Numbered from the stretch's first letter, positions 8,547 to 16,177 are shown. The stretch: 64,000 nt of DNA from DATDAH01 sp963823495 (GCA_963823495.1 CAWGLV010000001.1:2108001-2172000), one strand, 5' to 3'. Made by a program: numbers and translations. Notes: a model not told the origin generated them from the sequence alone.

Positions 8547-8914
8547 TGGAGCTGGAGGGAATCGAACCCTCGTCCGCGAAGTGCAGGACGTACGCGCTAC
8601 GACCATTCCCGATCTACGGCTTGCGGTCGCCGAGAGGTCGGGTCCTCATGACCGCCGGGTCTTTCCCCGGTGTCAGCGGTCTTTCCCGCCGTCAGCGGTC
8701 TCTCCCTGCGGTCCTCCACTGCTTCTGTTGCCGGGCTGCAGTGGACAGGCCCCGCGTGCCATCACTGGTCGCTGGGACTCTCTACCTACTGACTGGGTCA
8801 GGCGGCGAGAGCGAAGTCGCCATCGGCGCTTCTTTGGGTGCCCCGTTTTAGGAGTCTGAGCAACTCCGGTCGCACACACGCCCAACGGTCTCCACGTCGA
8901 AACCGATCAGCCCC
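8547..8914 (-). ncRNA. ssrA: tmRNA (SsrA)
   Basis: The minus strand starts GGGGCTGATCGGTTTCGACG, the hallmark tmRNA 5' end, and finishes with a T-arm GGTTCGATTCC and acceptor strand pairing with GGGGCTG. CCA is not encoded. The tag frame ends SADGDFALAA with its stop at 8798-8800, a typical ALAA degron. Reading back in frame gives KRGTQRSADGDFALAA from an AAA codon at 8846-8848. No Ala resume codon stands at the expected place, so the exact resume codon is open. Together with SmpB it rescues stalled ribosomes. smpB lies just upstream on the same strand. A TAGACT box at 8971-8976 could start transcription with a leader removed by RNase P. Confidence 0.92.
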
Positions 8915-8944
8915 GTGTCGTCATCCTCGGATGTCAAGTGACTC

Positions 8945-8964
8945 CCGGGCACCGAAGCGCCCGG
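8945..8964 (-). terminator. Hairpin between smpB and ssrA
   Basis: CCGGGC at 8945-8950 pairs with GCCCGG at 8959-8964. It has no T-run, so it may be a weak attenuator, a processing stem, or a partial terminator between smpB and the tmRNA gene. Confidence 0.35.
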
Positions 8965-8970
8965 AATCAC

Positions 8971-8976
8971 AGTCTA
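8971..8976 (-). promoter_or_regulatory. Candidate -10 box TAGACT for ssrA
   Basis: TAGACT on the minus strand, 56 nt before the tmRNA 5' end, matches the box used throughout the window. It would give a short leader containing the 8945-8964 hairpin. Confidence 0.35.
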
Positions 8977-8993
8977 CGGAGGCCAGGGACGGG

Positions 8994-9473
8994 TCATTGC
9001 CCCCGGCGGGCCCGGGCGACCTCGCGGCGGGCTTCGCGCTCGGCGTCACGGGTGGCGATGTGGTGGCGCTTGTCGACCCCGGTGCGGCCCTTCCCGAGGC
9101 CCAGTTCCATCTTGGCCCGACCGTTCTTGAAGTAGAGGGCGAGCGGCACCAGGGTGAGGCGGTCCTGGTCGACGCGGGCCTTGATGCGGTCGATCTCGAG
9201 GCGCTTGAGCAGGAGCTTGCGGTCCCGGTCCGGATCCAGGTCGGCGAAGGCACCGCTTGCGTGGCTGTAGGGCGAGATGTGCAGGCCGACGACCCAGGCC
9301 TCGTGATCGATGACCCGGGCGTAGGCGTCGCTGATGGTCACCTTGGCCTCACGGAGGGACTTCACCTCGCTGCCCTTGAGCACCAGACCGGCCTCGAAGG
9401 TGTCGAGGATCTCGAAGTTCCGGCGGGCCTGGCGATTGGTGGCCACGATCTTCACGCCGTCGGGTCGGGCCAT
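8994..9473 (-). CDS. smpB: SsrA-binding protein SmpB
   Basis: A 159-residue SmpB, the normal length. It binds the tRNA-like part of tmRNA and delivers it to stalled ribosomes. The family signatures are ATNRQARRNFEILDTFEAG, LKGSEVKSLREAKV, ISPYSHA and the basic tail GLGKGRTGVDKRHHIATRD, which inserts in the mRNA channel. The ATG at 9473 starts MARPDGVKIVATN, a normal beginning. ssrA follows on the same strand, so the partners are adjacent and may share transcripts. Confidence 0.97.
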   Translation of the reverse strand: MARPDGVKIVATNRQARRNFEILDTFEAGLVLKGSEVKSLREAKVTISDAYARVIDHEAWVVGLHISPYSHASGAFADLDPDRDRKLLLKRLEIDRIKARVDQDRLTLVPLALYFKNGRAKMELGLGKGRTGVDKRHHIATRDAEREARREVARARRGQ

Positions 9474-9503
9474 GCCCGCCAGTCAAGCGGATGATCGACG
9501 CGT

Positions 9504-10010
9504 TCAGGCCTCCAGTTCTGACGCGCCGCCGGTTCCCCACCAGGAGGCCGTCAGCCGCAGGCCCTCGATCGATGCCCGCGGGAAGATCTCCTCGTAGGTG
9601 CGCTTGTAGCCGGTGTGGGCGATCTTCCACTCGCCGTCGACCTTGACGTAGTCGTCCTCGTAGAACGCCGCACCCTGGATGGTGATGTCCCACGCGCTCT
9701 CGACCACGGTGTCCTCCAGGGCCCAGGTGCCGTGGGCGGTGGAGGGGCCGGTCAGGGTGATCTCGGGGTGGTGCATGCGGTGTGAGGACAGGAAGGTCTC
9801 GGCCTTCATGGACTCGCTGATCCAGCCCACGATGGCCTTCCGACCCTCGTGGCGGTACTTGCCCGCGGAGTACTCCGCCACGGCGTCCTCGGTGAGGAGA
9901 TCGCCCATCTCGTCCCAGAGCTTCTGGTCCAGGCACCGGGCATAGCGGTACTTCAGTTGCTTGATGGCCTCGATCTCGACGAGGTCCTCGGGCGTCAGGG
10001 GTCGCGTCAT
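9504..10010 (-). CDS. SnoaL-like / NTF2-fold family protein
   Basis: A 168-residue protein of the NTF2-like superfamily. Near the N-terminus is the SnoaL-type motif IKQLKYRYARCLDQKLWDEM, followed by LLTEDAVAEYSAGKYRHEGR, a conserved HHPEITL strand and GEWKIAHTGYKRTYEEIF at the end. The fold forms a cone-shaped pocket used by ketosteroid isomerases, dehydratases and binding proteins, and the substrate cannot be read from sequence. It is transcribed divergently from mec, with back-to-back -10 boxes (TACTCT for this gene, 8 nt before its ATG). Confidence 0.85.
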   Translation of the reverse strand: MTRPLTPEDLVEIEAIKQLKYRYARCLDQKLWDEMGDLLTEDAVAEYSAGKYRHEGRKAIVGWISESMKAETFLSSHRMHHPEITLTGPSTAHGTWALEDTVVESAWDITIQGAAFYEDDYVKVDGEWKIAHTGYKRTYEEIFPRASIEGLRLTASWWGTGGASELEA

Positions 10011-10018
10011 CGCCGCGG

Positions 10019-10034
10019 AGAGTACCGGTACGCT
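10019..10034. promoter_or_regulatory. Back-to-back -10 boxes for the NTF2-like gene and mec
   Basis: TACTCT on the minus strand (10019-10024) and TACGCT on the plus strand (10029-10034) face away from each other across CCGG, forming a near-palindrome. The gaps to the starts are 8 nt (10010) and 10 nt (10045). Each promoter's -35 region would fall on the other gene's start, so they probably compete for polymerase. Confidence 0.5.
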
Positions 10035-10044
10035 CCGCGCCGGC

Positions 10045-10461
10045 GTGAGCAGACCCGTGCTGAACCTGGATCGAGGCCCGTGGGCCCAGATGGTGGCCCA
10101 CGCCTACGATGGCCTGCCGCTGGAGGCCTGCGGGCTCATGCTCGGACGCTGGGGGCGCAGTGAGGTGACGGCCTTCGTGCCCTGCGAGAACACCGAGGCC
10201 TCCAGTCGCATCTACCGGATCGACGACCGGGAGTACATGGCGGTCGAGGACCGTGCCGATGCGGCCGGTCTGGCGATCGTCGGCGTCATGCACAGCCACA
10301 CCCACACCGATGCGTTCCCCTCGCCCACCGATGCGCGCATCGCGGACCCGGCGTGGAGCTACCTCATCGTCTCGTTGCGTCAGCCCGAGCCGGTCGTGCG
10401 CTCGTACCGGATCGGCGACGGGAACATCGAGGAGGAGTCGGTGGTTCTGATCGACCGGTAG
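10045..10461 (+). CDS. mec: JAMM/MPN-fold metalloprotease of the Mec type
   Basis: 138 residues from the GTG at 10045, which lies 10 nt after TACGCT. The JAMM zinc motif is complete: Glu in LEACGLM, then HSHTHTDAFPSPTD supplying the two His and the Asp. In Mycobacterium the homologue (Rv1334, Mec) removes the cysteine built on the C-terminus of the sulfur carrier CysO, next to cysO and cysM. Here mec is directly followed by cysM, with only 43 nt between them and no cysO. The role in the CysO/CysM cysteine route is inferred from this order. Confidence 0.85.
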   Translation: MSRPVLNLDRGPWAQMVAHAYDGLPLEACGLMLGRWGRSEVTAFVPCENTEASSRIYRIDDREYMAVEDRADAAGLAIVGVMHSHTHTDAFPSPTDARIADPAWSYLIVSLRQPEPVVRSYRIGDGNIEEESVVLIDR

Positions 10462-10464
10462 AAT
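10459..10464 (+). promoter_or_regulatory. Possible -10 box TAGAAT before cysM
   Basis: TAGAAT overlaps the mec stop codon and would give cysM a ~33-nt leader. That leader carries a GGAG ribosome-binding site shortly before the ATG at 10505, so cysM is probably a leadered gene, unlike most here. Confidence 0.35.
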
Positions 10465-10504
10465 CCCTACCAGTTCGGTCAACAATCGAGGGGGTGGAGC
10501 GCAG

Positions 10505-11455
10505 ATGACGGTGCACGCATCGGTCCTGGACCTGATCGGGAACACCCCGATGGTGGACCTGAGTTCGTTCAGCCCCACGCCCGGCGTGGCGATCATCGGC
10601 AAGCTCGAGGGTCAGAACCCCGGTGGCTCGGTGAAGGACCGGATCGCCAAGAAGATGGTGGAGGAGGCCGAAGCCGACGGAACCCTCACCCCGGGCAAGG
10701 TCATCCTCGAGCCGTCCTCGGGCAACACCGGCATCGCCCTGGCCATGATCGGCAAGATCAAGGGCTACCCGGTCAAGATCGTCCTGCCCGGCAACGTCTC
10801 GCCCGAGCGGCGCCAGCTGCTCGAGGCCTTCGGAGCCGAGATCATCGACTCGCCGGCCGAAGAGGGCTCCAACGGGGCCGTCCGGCGGGCCGAGGTCCTC
10901 GCGGCCGAACATCCCGAGTGGGCCTTCCTGTACCAGTACGGCAACGAGGCCAACCCACGGGCCCACTACGAGGGCACGGGCCCCGAGATCTGGGCCGACT
11001 GCCCCGAGATCACCCACTTCGTCGCCGGCCTGGGCACCAGTGGCACGCTCCTCGGGGTCGGCACCTTCCTGAAGGAGCAGAACCCCGACGTCGCGGTCTT
11101 CGCCGTCGAGCCGCCCATCGGCGAGACCGTGCAGGGCCTGCGCAACATGGAGGAGGGCTACATCCCTCCCGTGTACGAGAAGTGGGGTGGCCAGGACCTG
11201 CTGGACGGCAAGCGCATCGTGAGGCCGCTGGAGTCGTTGGCGTACACCCGGCGCCTGGCCCACGAGGCCGGCATCTTCGCCGGCATCTCCTCGGGCGCGG
11301 CGTTGGCCGGCGCTGTTCGCGTGGCCGAGCGCATCGAGGAGGGCGTGATCGTGTTCATCATCTGCGACGGGGGCTGGAAGTACCTGTCGACGGGCGCCTG
11401 GACCGACGACCTCGAGGTGGTGGCCGAGCGGGTCGAGCGAGTCATCTACTTCTGA
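10505..11455 (+). CDS. cysM: Cysteine synthase, CysM type (O-phosphoserine sulfhydrylase)
   Basis: A 316-residue fold-type II PLP enzyme. The PLP Lys is in GGSVKDRIA, the phosphate/substrate loop in EPSSGNTG, and the cofactor loop in GLGTSGTLLG. The segment VQGLRNMEEGY matches the mycobacterial CysM stretch whose Arg selects O-phosphoserine, and the C-terminus DGGWKYLSTGAW is also CysM-like rather than CysK-like. The reaction is O-phosphoserine plus a sulfur donor (thiocarboxylated CysO in Mycobacterium) to cysteine. It follows mec and precedes murI, the order seen in Mycobacterium, but cysO is not between mec and cysM. Confidence 0.93.
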   Translation: MTVHASVLDLIGNTPMVDLSSFSPTPGVAIIGKLEGQNPGGSVKDRIAKKMVEEAEADGTLTPGKVILEPSSGNTGIALAMIGKIKGYPVKIVLPGNVSPERRQLLEAFGAEIIDSPAEEGSNGAVRRAEVLAAEHPEWAFLYQYGNEANPRAHYEGTGPEIWADCPEITHFVAGLGTSGTLLGVGTFLKEQNPDVAVFAVEPPIGETVQGLRNMEEGYIPPVYEKWGGQDLLDGKRIVRPLESLAYTRRLAHEAGIFAGISSGAALAGAVRVAERIEEGVIVFIICDGGWKYLSTGAWTDDLEVVAERVERVIYF

Positions 11456-11490
11456 GCCGCTCCGGATCTCGCCCGCAGGGTTCTGCTCCC

Positions 11491-11496
11491 TAGGCT
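11491..11496 (+). promoter_or_regulatory. -10-like box TAGGCT for murI
   Basis: TAGGCT ends 8 nt before the GTG at 11505, fitting a leaderless start and supporting that start codon. Confidence 0.5.
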
Positions 11497-11504
11497 CCTC
11501 GGCG

Positions 11505-12323
11505 GTGCAGGATCGGCCCCTGGGGATGTTCGACAGCGGTTTCGGCGGTCTGACCGTGGCCCGGGCCACCATCGACCTCCTCCCTGCCGAGGACCTCGTC
11601 TACGTCGGGGACACCGGCCGCTATCCCTACGGCCCCCGGGACCTGGCGCAGGTGGCGGGCTTCGCGGAACAGATCACTCGGTACCTCGTGGCCGAACACG
11701 ACGTGAAGGCCGTCGTGGTGGCCTGCAACACCGCAGCGGCGGCCGCGCTGACCCGCCTGCAGGTCGACACCCCCGTGCCGGTCATCGGGGTGATCGAGCC
11801 TGGGGTGCGCTCTCTCGTGTCGGCCACGAAGAGCGGTCGCATCGGGGTCATCGGCACGGTCGGCACGATCGGCTCGGGCGCCTACCAGCGCGCCGTCGAG
11901 GTCGCCGCCGGTGCTCTCGGCGTGGGCGTCGACCCGGTCTTCGCCGCCTGTCCCGGCTTCGTGGAGTTCGTCGAGCGGGGGGAGGCCGACAGCGACCAGG
12001 TCCACGTGTTGGCCGAGCGGCTGCTGGCTCCGGTCCGCGAGCGCGGGGTCGACACGCTGCTGCTCGGCTGTACCCACTACCCCTTCCTCGCCCGTACCCT
12101 GTCCGACGTGATGGGCCGGGACGTGGTGCTCGTGTCGTCGGCCGACGAGACGGCCTTCGCCGTGTCCCGGGTGCTCGCGGACCTCGGCCTCGGGCAGGTG
12201 GCCGCGGAGCGGGTCGGGATTCACCGCTTCGTCTCCTCGGGTGACGTCACGACCTTCACCCGCCTCGGCCAACGGCTGCTCGGGCCCGAGTTGGCCGCGG
12301 CTGAAGGGGTCGTGTGGGACTGA
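11505..12323 (+). CDS. murI: Glutamate racemase
   Basis: A 272-residue MurI, normal length. It converts L- to D-glutamate for peptidoglycan. The N-terminal FDSGFGGLTV and GDTGRYPYG loops are present, with both catalytic Cys: one in VVACNTAAA and the other in LLGCTHYPFL. The GTG start is fixed by the TAGGCT box 8 nt upstream. Its last 10 nt overlap the start of the metallo-beta-lactamase-fold gene, suggesting coupling. Confidence 0.95.
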   Translation: MQDRPLGMFDSGFGGLTVARATIDLLPAEDLVYVGDTGRYPYGPRDLAQVAGFAEQITRYLVAEHDVKAVVVACNTAAAAALTRLQVDTPVPVIGVIEPGVRSLVSATKSGRIGVIGTVGTIGSGAYQRAVEVAAGALGVGVDPVFAACPGFVEFVERGEADSDQVHVLAERLLAPVRERGVDTLLLGCTHYPFLARTLSDVMGRDVVLVSSADETAFAVSRVLADLGLGQVAAERVGIHRFVSSGDVTTFTRLGQRLLGPELAAAEGVVWD

Positions 12324-13051
12324 GCCTGACCGTCCTCGGCTGCGGAGGCACCTACGCCGGACCTGGCAACGCCTGCAGCGGCTACCTGCTCCGCGCCGAG
12401 GGCACCACGGTTCTGGTCGACCTCGGGCCCGGCGCCCTGGCCAACGCCCAGCGCCACATCGATCTCGTCGACGTCGACGCCATCGTCCTGAGCCATGAGC
12501 ACGCCGACCACTGGACGGACCTCCCGGTGGCCCGCAACGTCTACCGCTACGTGCTGGATCGTCATGGCCTACCGGTGTTCGCCACGGCGGGGACCATGGC
12601 CATGGCCAAGATCTTCTGTCGCGCCGACGACTTCGAGTGGACCACGATCACCGACGGCGATCGGGCTCGCATCGGCGCCATCGACTTCCGGTTCAGCCGC
12701 ACCGACCACCCGGTGGAGACCCTGGCCGTCCTGGCCGAGGCCGAGGGCGCCTCGGTGATCTACTCCGCGGACACCGGGCCGGGATGGTCGCCTGCGGCCT
12801 TCGGGGTCCGCCCCGACCTGGTGGTGATCGAGGGCACGTTCACCGAGACCGTGGAGCATCCGGTGCACCTGACCGCCGCCGAGGCCGGGGAGCGCGCCGC
12901 CGAGGCCGGCGCCCGCCGGATGGTGCTGACCCACCTGTTGCCGGGTACCGACCCGGCGGTGCAGGCGGCTTCGGCCGCCGCCACCTACGGCGGCCCCGTC
13001 GAGGTCGCCGAGCCCGGCCTGGTCTGCACGGTCACCCCCGCCGGGCAGTAG
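12314..13051 (+). CDS. Metallo-beta-lactamase-fold hydrolase (Rv1339-type)
   Basis: A 245-residue MBL-fold protein. The di-metal motif is LSHEHADHW (HxHxDH), with later ligands in FRFSRTDHPVE, SADTGP and LTHLLPG. It begins LTVLGCGGTYAGPGNACSGY, as in the MBL group related to RNase Z and cyclic-nucleotide phosphodiesterases. Gene order matches Rv1339, which sits between murI and rphA in M. tuberculosis and has been reported to hydrolyse cAMP. The substrate here is unproven. It overlaps murI by 10 nt. Confidence 0.88.
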   Translation: MGLSLTVLGCGGTYAGPGNACSGYLLRAEGTTVLVDLGPGALANAQRHIDLVDVDAIVLSHEHADHWTDLPVARNVYRYVLDRHGLPVFATAGTMAMAKIFCRADDFEWTTITDGDRARIGAIDFRFSRTDHPVETLAVLAEAEGASVIYSADTGPGWSPAAFGVRPDLVVIEGTFTETVEHPVHLTAAEAGERAAEAGARRMVLTHLLPGTDPAVQAASAAATYGGPVEVAEPGLVCTVTPAGQ

Positions 13052-13061
13052 ACAGCAGGCC

Positions 13062-13811
13062 ATGACCAGCACCCCCACGCCGCGCGTCGACGGCCGCCTC
13101 CCCGACGAGCTGCGCCCGGTGAGCTTCGAGCGGGACTTCACCGACATGTCCGCCGGCTCGGTCCTCGTCAGCTTCGGCCGGACACGGGTCCTCTGCACGG
13201 CCTCGATCGAGGACGACGTCCCCCGTTGGATGCGGGGCAGTGGCAAGGGTTGGGTGACCGCGGAGTACTCGATGCTGCCGGGCTCCTCGCCCGAGCGCAT
13301 CCGCCGAGAGGTCAAGGACGGAAAGCCGTCGGGCCGGACCCAGGAGATCCAGCGCCTCATCGGTCGGTCCCTGCGATCGGTGTGTGACATGGTCGTCTTG
13401 GGGGAGCGGTCGATCATGGTCGACTGCGACGTGCTGCAGGCCGACGGCGGCACCCGCACGGCCTCCATCTCCGGCGGCTACGTGGCCCTGCACGACGCCC
13501 TCAGCCGCCTGGTGGCCAAGGGCGAGCTGGCCGAGCACCCTCTGATCGAGAACTGTGCGGCCGTGTCGGTGGGCATCGTCGGTGGGCGCCCCCTGCTCGA
13601 CCTGCCCTACGTCGAGGACTCGACCGCCGAGGTCGACATGAACGTGGTGATGACCGCGAGCGGTCGCTTCATCGAGGTCCAGGGAACCGCCGAAGGGCTG
13701 GCCTTCACCCGGGGCGAGCTCGACGAGCTGCTGGACATCGCCACCGGGGGCATCAACCGGATCGTGGCCCTCCAGAACGAGGCCGTGGCCTCCCCGCCCC
13801 CGCGGCGGTGA
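13062..13811 (+). CDS. rph: Ribonuclease PH
   Basis: A 249-residue phosphorolytic 3'-5' exoribonuclease that trims tRNA 3' ends. Signatures include RPVSFERDFTDMSAGSVLVSF, the basic strand VPRWMRGSGKGWVTAEY, the phosphate-site Arg in PSGRTQEIQRLIGRSLR, and DCDVLQADGGTRTASISG with its catalytic Asp pair. It begins 10 nt after the MBL gene and overlaps rdgB by a 4-nt GTGA, so the three are probably one transcript. Confidence 0.97.
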   Translation: MTSTPTPRVDGRLPDELRPVSFERDFTDMSAGSVLVSFGRTRVLCTASIEDDVPRWMRGSGKGWVTAEYSMLPGSSPERIRREVKDGKPSGRTQEIQRLIGRSLRSVCDMVVLGERSIMVDCDVLQADGGTRTASISGGYVALHDALSRLVAKGELAEHPLIENCAAVSVGIVGGRPLLDLPYVEDSTAEVDMNVVMTASGRFIEVQGTAEGLAFTRGELDELLDIATGGINRIVALQNEAVASPPPRR

Positions 13812-14404
13812 CCCTCCGTCTCGTCCTGGCCTCGGCCAATCCCGACAAGGTGATCGAGATCGCCGCCATACTGGGCGGGGGCGTGGACCTGCAGCCTCGG
13901 CCGGCCGGGCTCGCCGATGTCGTGGAGGACGCCGACACCCTGGAGGGCAACGCCAGGCTGAAGGCCGTCGCCGTCTGCGCGGCGGCGGGGGAGGGGGCGG
14001 TGGCCGACGACACCGGCCTCGAGGTCGACGCCCTGGGTGGTGCCCCCGGCGTCCGAACCGCTCGCTTCGCCGGCGAGGAGGCCACCTACGCCGACAACGT
14101 GGCCAAGATGCTGGCCGACCTGGAGGGCGTGCCCGACGGGGAGCGGGGTGCCCGGTTCCGAACCGTCGCCCTCGTTCGCTTCCCCGACGGCACCGAGGTC
14201 GTGGCCGAGGGCGTGGTCGAGGGCGCGATCAGCACCGAGGCCCGAGGCGAGTGGGGCTTCGGCTACGACCCGGTGTTCATCCCGACCGATGGCGACGGCC
14301 GCACCTTCGCCGAGATGACCGCGGACGAGAAGCACGCCGTCTCCCACCGCGGACGCGCGTTCCGGGCTCTGGCCGACCAGCTGTCGAATCGTTCTGGCGC
14401 CTGA
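13808..14404 (+). CDS. rdgB: XTP/dITP diphosphatase (RdgB/HAM1)
   Basis: 198 residues, the usual size. It removes ITP, dITP and XTP from nucleotide pools. The start strand LVLASANPDKVIEI (family SxNxxK), VADDTGLEVDALGGAPGVRTAR and the C-terminal WGFGYDPVFIP are family hallmarks, and KHAVSHRGRAFRAL closes the active site. The GTG start overlaps the rph stop (GTGA). The stop codon lies inside the left arm of a 19-bp hairpin that follows. Confidence 0.96.
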   Translation: MTLRLVLASANPDKVIEIAAILGGGVDLQPRPAGLADVVEDADTLEGNARLKAVAVCAAAGEGAVADDTGLEVDALGGAPGVRTARFAGEEATYADNVAKMLADLEGVPDGERGARFRTVALVRFPDGTEVVAEGVVEGAISTEARGEWGFGYDPVFIPTDGDGRTFAEMTADEKHAVSHRGRAFRALADQLSNRSGA

Positions 14405-14437
14405 TTGCGGCGTGATAGCGCCGCAATCAGGCGCCAG
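14394..14437. terminator. 19-bp perfect palindrome between convergent rdgB and the racemase-like gene
   Basis: Arms 14394-14412 and 14419-14437 are exact inverted repeats with a TGATAG loop. The rdgB stop (14402-14404) lies inside the left arm, and the opposing gene ends at 14444. It is likely a bidirectional terminator. Confidence 0.7.
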
Positions 14438-14443
14438 TACCGG

Positions 14444-15439
14444 TCACCAGTGGCGGAGGTCGATGGGCCACTCGTCGATGACCTCGTCGCCGCGGACCAG
14501 CAGGTAGCGCTGGTGGAGGGCCACCGTGGGGTCACAGTGGGCCGGCACGACACGGAGCCGTTCGCCGACCCGTGGTGACCAGCCGCTCTCAGGGACGAAG
14601 GCGAGGTGCTCGTCGGAGCAGTACAGGACCTCTGCGCCCGGCACCGTCGGCGGGCCGTGGTCCTGGGCCAGGGCCTTGATGCCGGCGTCGGCCACCGCCG
14701 CGCCCTCGCTGACCGAGATGACGGTCGTGTCGACGAACAGCGCCTGGCGGAACGGGAGGCCCAAGGCGGCGTAGGCGGTGTCCATGACGAGGAAGCTGCC
14801 CGCCTGCAGCTCGGTGACGGTGTCGTTCAGGTCCCAGGAGCCGGTGCCGCCCCCGGACACGACCTCGCCGCCGACCGCCGCATGGGCCTGCCGGGCCCGG
14901 GCCATGGCCCCCTCGACGAGGTCGGTCCGGGTGAGCCGATCGGGGTGGAGCACGGCGTGGGCCTCGTAGGCCATCACCCCCCGCACCGTGAGCCCCGCGG
15001 CCCTGGCCCGGTCCGCGAGCCGACCGGCGTCATCGGGGTGGCAGCCACAACGGAAACCCACGTTCACGTCGACCAGCACCTCGGGCACCCCGCCCCGGGC
15101 CGCGGCGTCGACGGTCTCCGCGGAGTCCACCGCGACGGTGACCCGGTTGCCGTCCTCGACGAGGGCCCCGAGGCGGGTGGTGTCGAGGACCTCGTTGGCC
15201 AGCAGGAGGTCGTCACCCAGGCCGGCGGCGGCGAGGCCCTCGACCTCCCGGATCGTGGCGCAGCAGAACGCCGTGTGGCCGGCGTCGGCCAGCCAGCCGG
15301 CGAAGACCGTGGACTTGAAGCACTTGACGTGCGGTCGCAGCGAGCTGCCGGGCCAACGGGTGGCCATCGCGGCAAGGTTGTGCTCGACGGCGTCGAGGTC
15401 GAGCAGCAGCGCAGGCGTCGTCAGGTCGTCGCTACGCAT
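14444..15439 (-). CDS. D-threonine aldolase / D-serine dehydratase-like PLP enzyme (alanine racemase N-terminal fold)
   Basis: 331 residues. The PLP Lys is expected in RPHVKCFKST, after the strand TTPALLLDLDAVEHNL, as in the fold-type III D-threonine aldolase/D-serine dehydratase group. GGGTGSWD binds the phosphate and VVPAHCDPTV is the C-terminal metal/substrate motif. Substrate not assignable: D-Thr, D-Ser or another D-hydroxy amino acid. The only reasonable start is the ATG at 15439-15437; no other ATG, GTG or TTG occurs before the first conserved strand. The A of that ATG is also the last base of the encoded CCA of tRNA-Leu, so there is no untranslated spacer. Confidence 0.83.
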   Translation of the reverse strand: MRSDDLTTPALLLDLDAVEHNLAAMATRWPGSSLRPHVKCFKSTVFAGWLADAGHTAFCCATIREVEGLAAAGLGDDLLLANEVLDTTRLGALVEDGNRVTVAVDSAETVDAAARGGVPEVLVDVNVGFRCGCHPDDAGRLADRARAAGLTVRGVMAYEAHAVLHPDRLTRTDLVEGAMARARQAHAAVGGEVVSGGGTGSWDLNDTVTELQAGSFLVMDTAYAALGLPFRQALFVDTTVISVSEGAAVADAGIKALAQDHGPPTVPGAEVLYCSDEHLAFVPESGWSPRVGERLRVVPAHCDPTVALHQRYLLVRGDEVIDEWPIDLRHW

Positions 15440-15526
15440 GGTGCGGGCGAGAGGACTCGAACCTCCAAGGGGCAGGGCCCCACCGGGACCTAAACCCGGC
15501 GCGTCTTCCAGTTCCGCCACGCCCGC
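15439..15526 (-). tRNA. trnL: tRNA-Leu (anticodon TAG), CCA encoded
   Basis: A class II tRNA with a long variable arm. Acceptor GCGGGCG pairs with CGCCCGC, anticodon loop TTTAGGT gives TAG (15490-15492), T-loop GGTTCGAGTCC. The CCA occupies 15441-15439, and its final A is the first base of the next gene's ATG. A TACCGT at 15544-15549 on the same strand is a possible promoter box. Confidence 0.95.
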
Positions 15527-15547
15527 GTGGCAACGAAGCGCCAACGG

Positions 15548-15553
15548 TAGCCT
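15548..15553 (+). promoter_or_regulatory. -10-like box TAGCCT for clpP
   Basis: TAGCCT ends 8 nt before the ATG at 15562 and overlaps, on the opposite strand, a TACCGT that could serve tRNA-Leu. Confidence 0.5.
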
Positions 15554-15561
15554 CCGCCCTC

Positions 15562-16167
15562 ATGCCGCAGCCCTCCGACTTCCCGAACATCCCGGTGGCC
15601 CAGGGCCCCGGGGGCGACCCGGCCCAGGACATCTACAACCGCCTCCTCCGGGAGCGCATCGTCTTCCTGGGCCAGGAGGTGAACGACCAGATCGCCAACC
15701 TCATCACCGCCCAGCTCCTCTACCTCGAGGGCCAGGACGCCGAGAAGGACATCTGGCTCTACATCAACTCGCCGGGAGGCTCGGTGACCGCCGGCATGGC
15801 CATCTACGACACCATGCAGTTCGTCGCCCCGGACGTGGGCACCATCTGCATGGGCCTCGGCGCCTCGATGGGCCAGTTCCTGCTCTGTGCGGGCACCCCG
15901 GGCAAGCGTTTCGCCCTGCCTCATGCCCGCATCCTGATGCACCAGCCCTCCGGCGGGGTCCAGGGCCAGGCCTCCGACATCGCCATCCAGGCCGAGCAGA
16001 TGGCCTACACCAAGAAGCTCATGGCCGAACGCATCGCCGCGCACACGGGACAGACGGTCGAACAGGTCCAGGAGGACTCCGAGCGGGACCGCTGGTTCAC
16101 CGCGGACGAGGCCAAGGACTACGGGATCATCGACAACGTCGTGGCGAACCGGCGCGAGCTGAGCTGA
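15562..16167 (+). CDS. clpP: ATP-dependent Clp protease proteolytic subunit (unlinked paralogue)
   Basis: 201 residues, a full ClpP. The triad is present: Ser in GLGASMGQFLL, His in ILMHQPSGG, Asp in SERDRWFTADEA. The handle strand LYINSPGGSVTAGMAIYD is standard. It stands alone between tRNA-Leu and a lipoprotein gene, 19 kb from the clpP-clpX pair at 34.9 kb. Actinobacterial Clp cores are usually mixed rings of two ClpP types, so I infer that the two clpP products here assemble together. Confidence 0.95.
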   Translation: MPQPSDFPNIPVAQGPGGDPAQDIYNRLLRERIVFLGQEVNDQIANLITAQLLYLEGQDAEKDIWLYINSPGGSVTAGMAIYDTMQFVAPDVGTICMGLGASMGQFLLCAGTPGKRFALPHARILMHQPSGGVQGQASDIAIQAEQMAYTKKLMAERIAAHTGQTVEQVQEDSERDRWFTADEAKDYGIIDNVVANRRELS

Positions 16168-16177
16168 TCCCCGGGCA

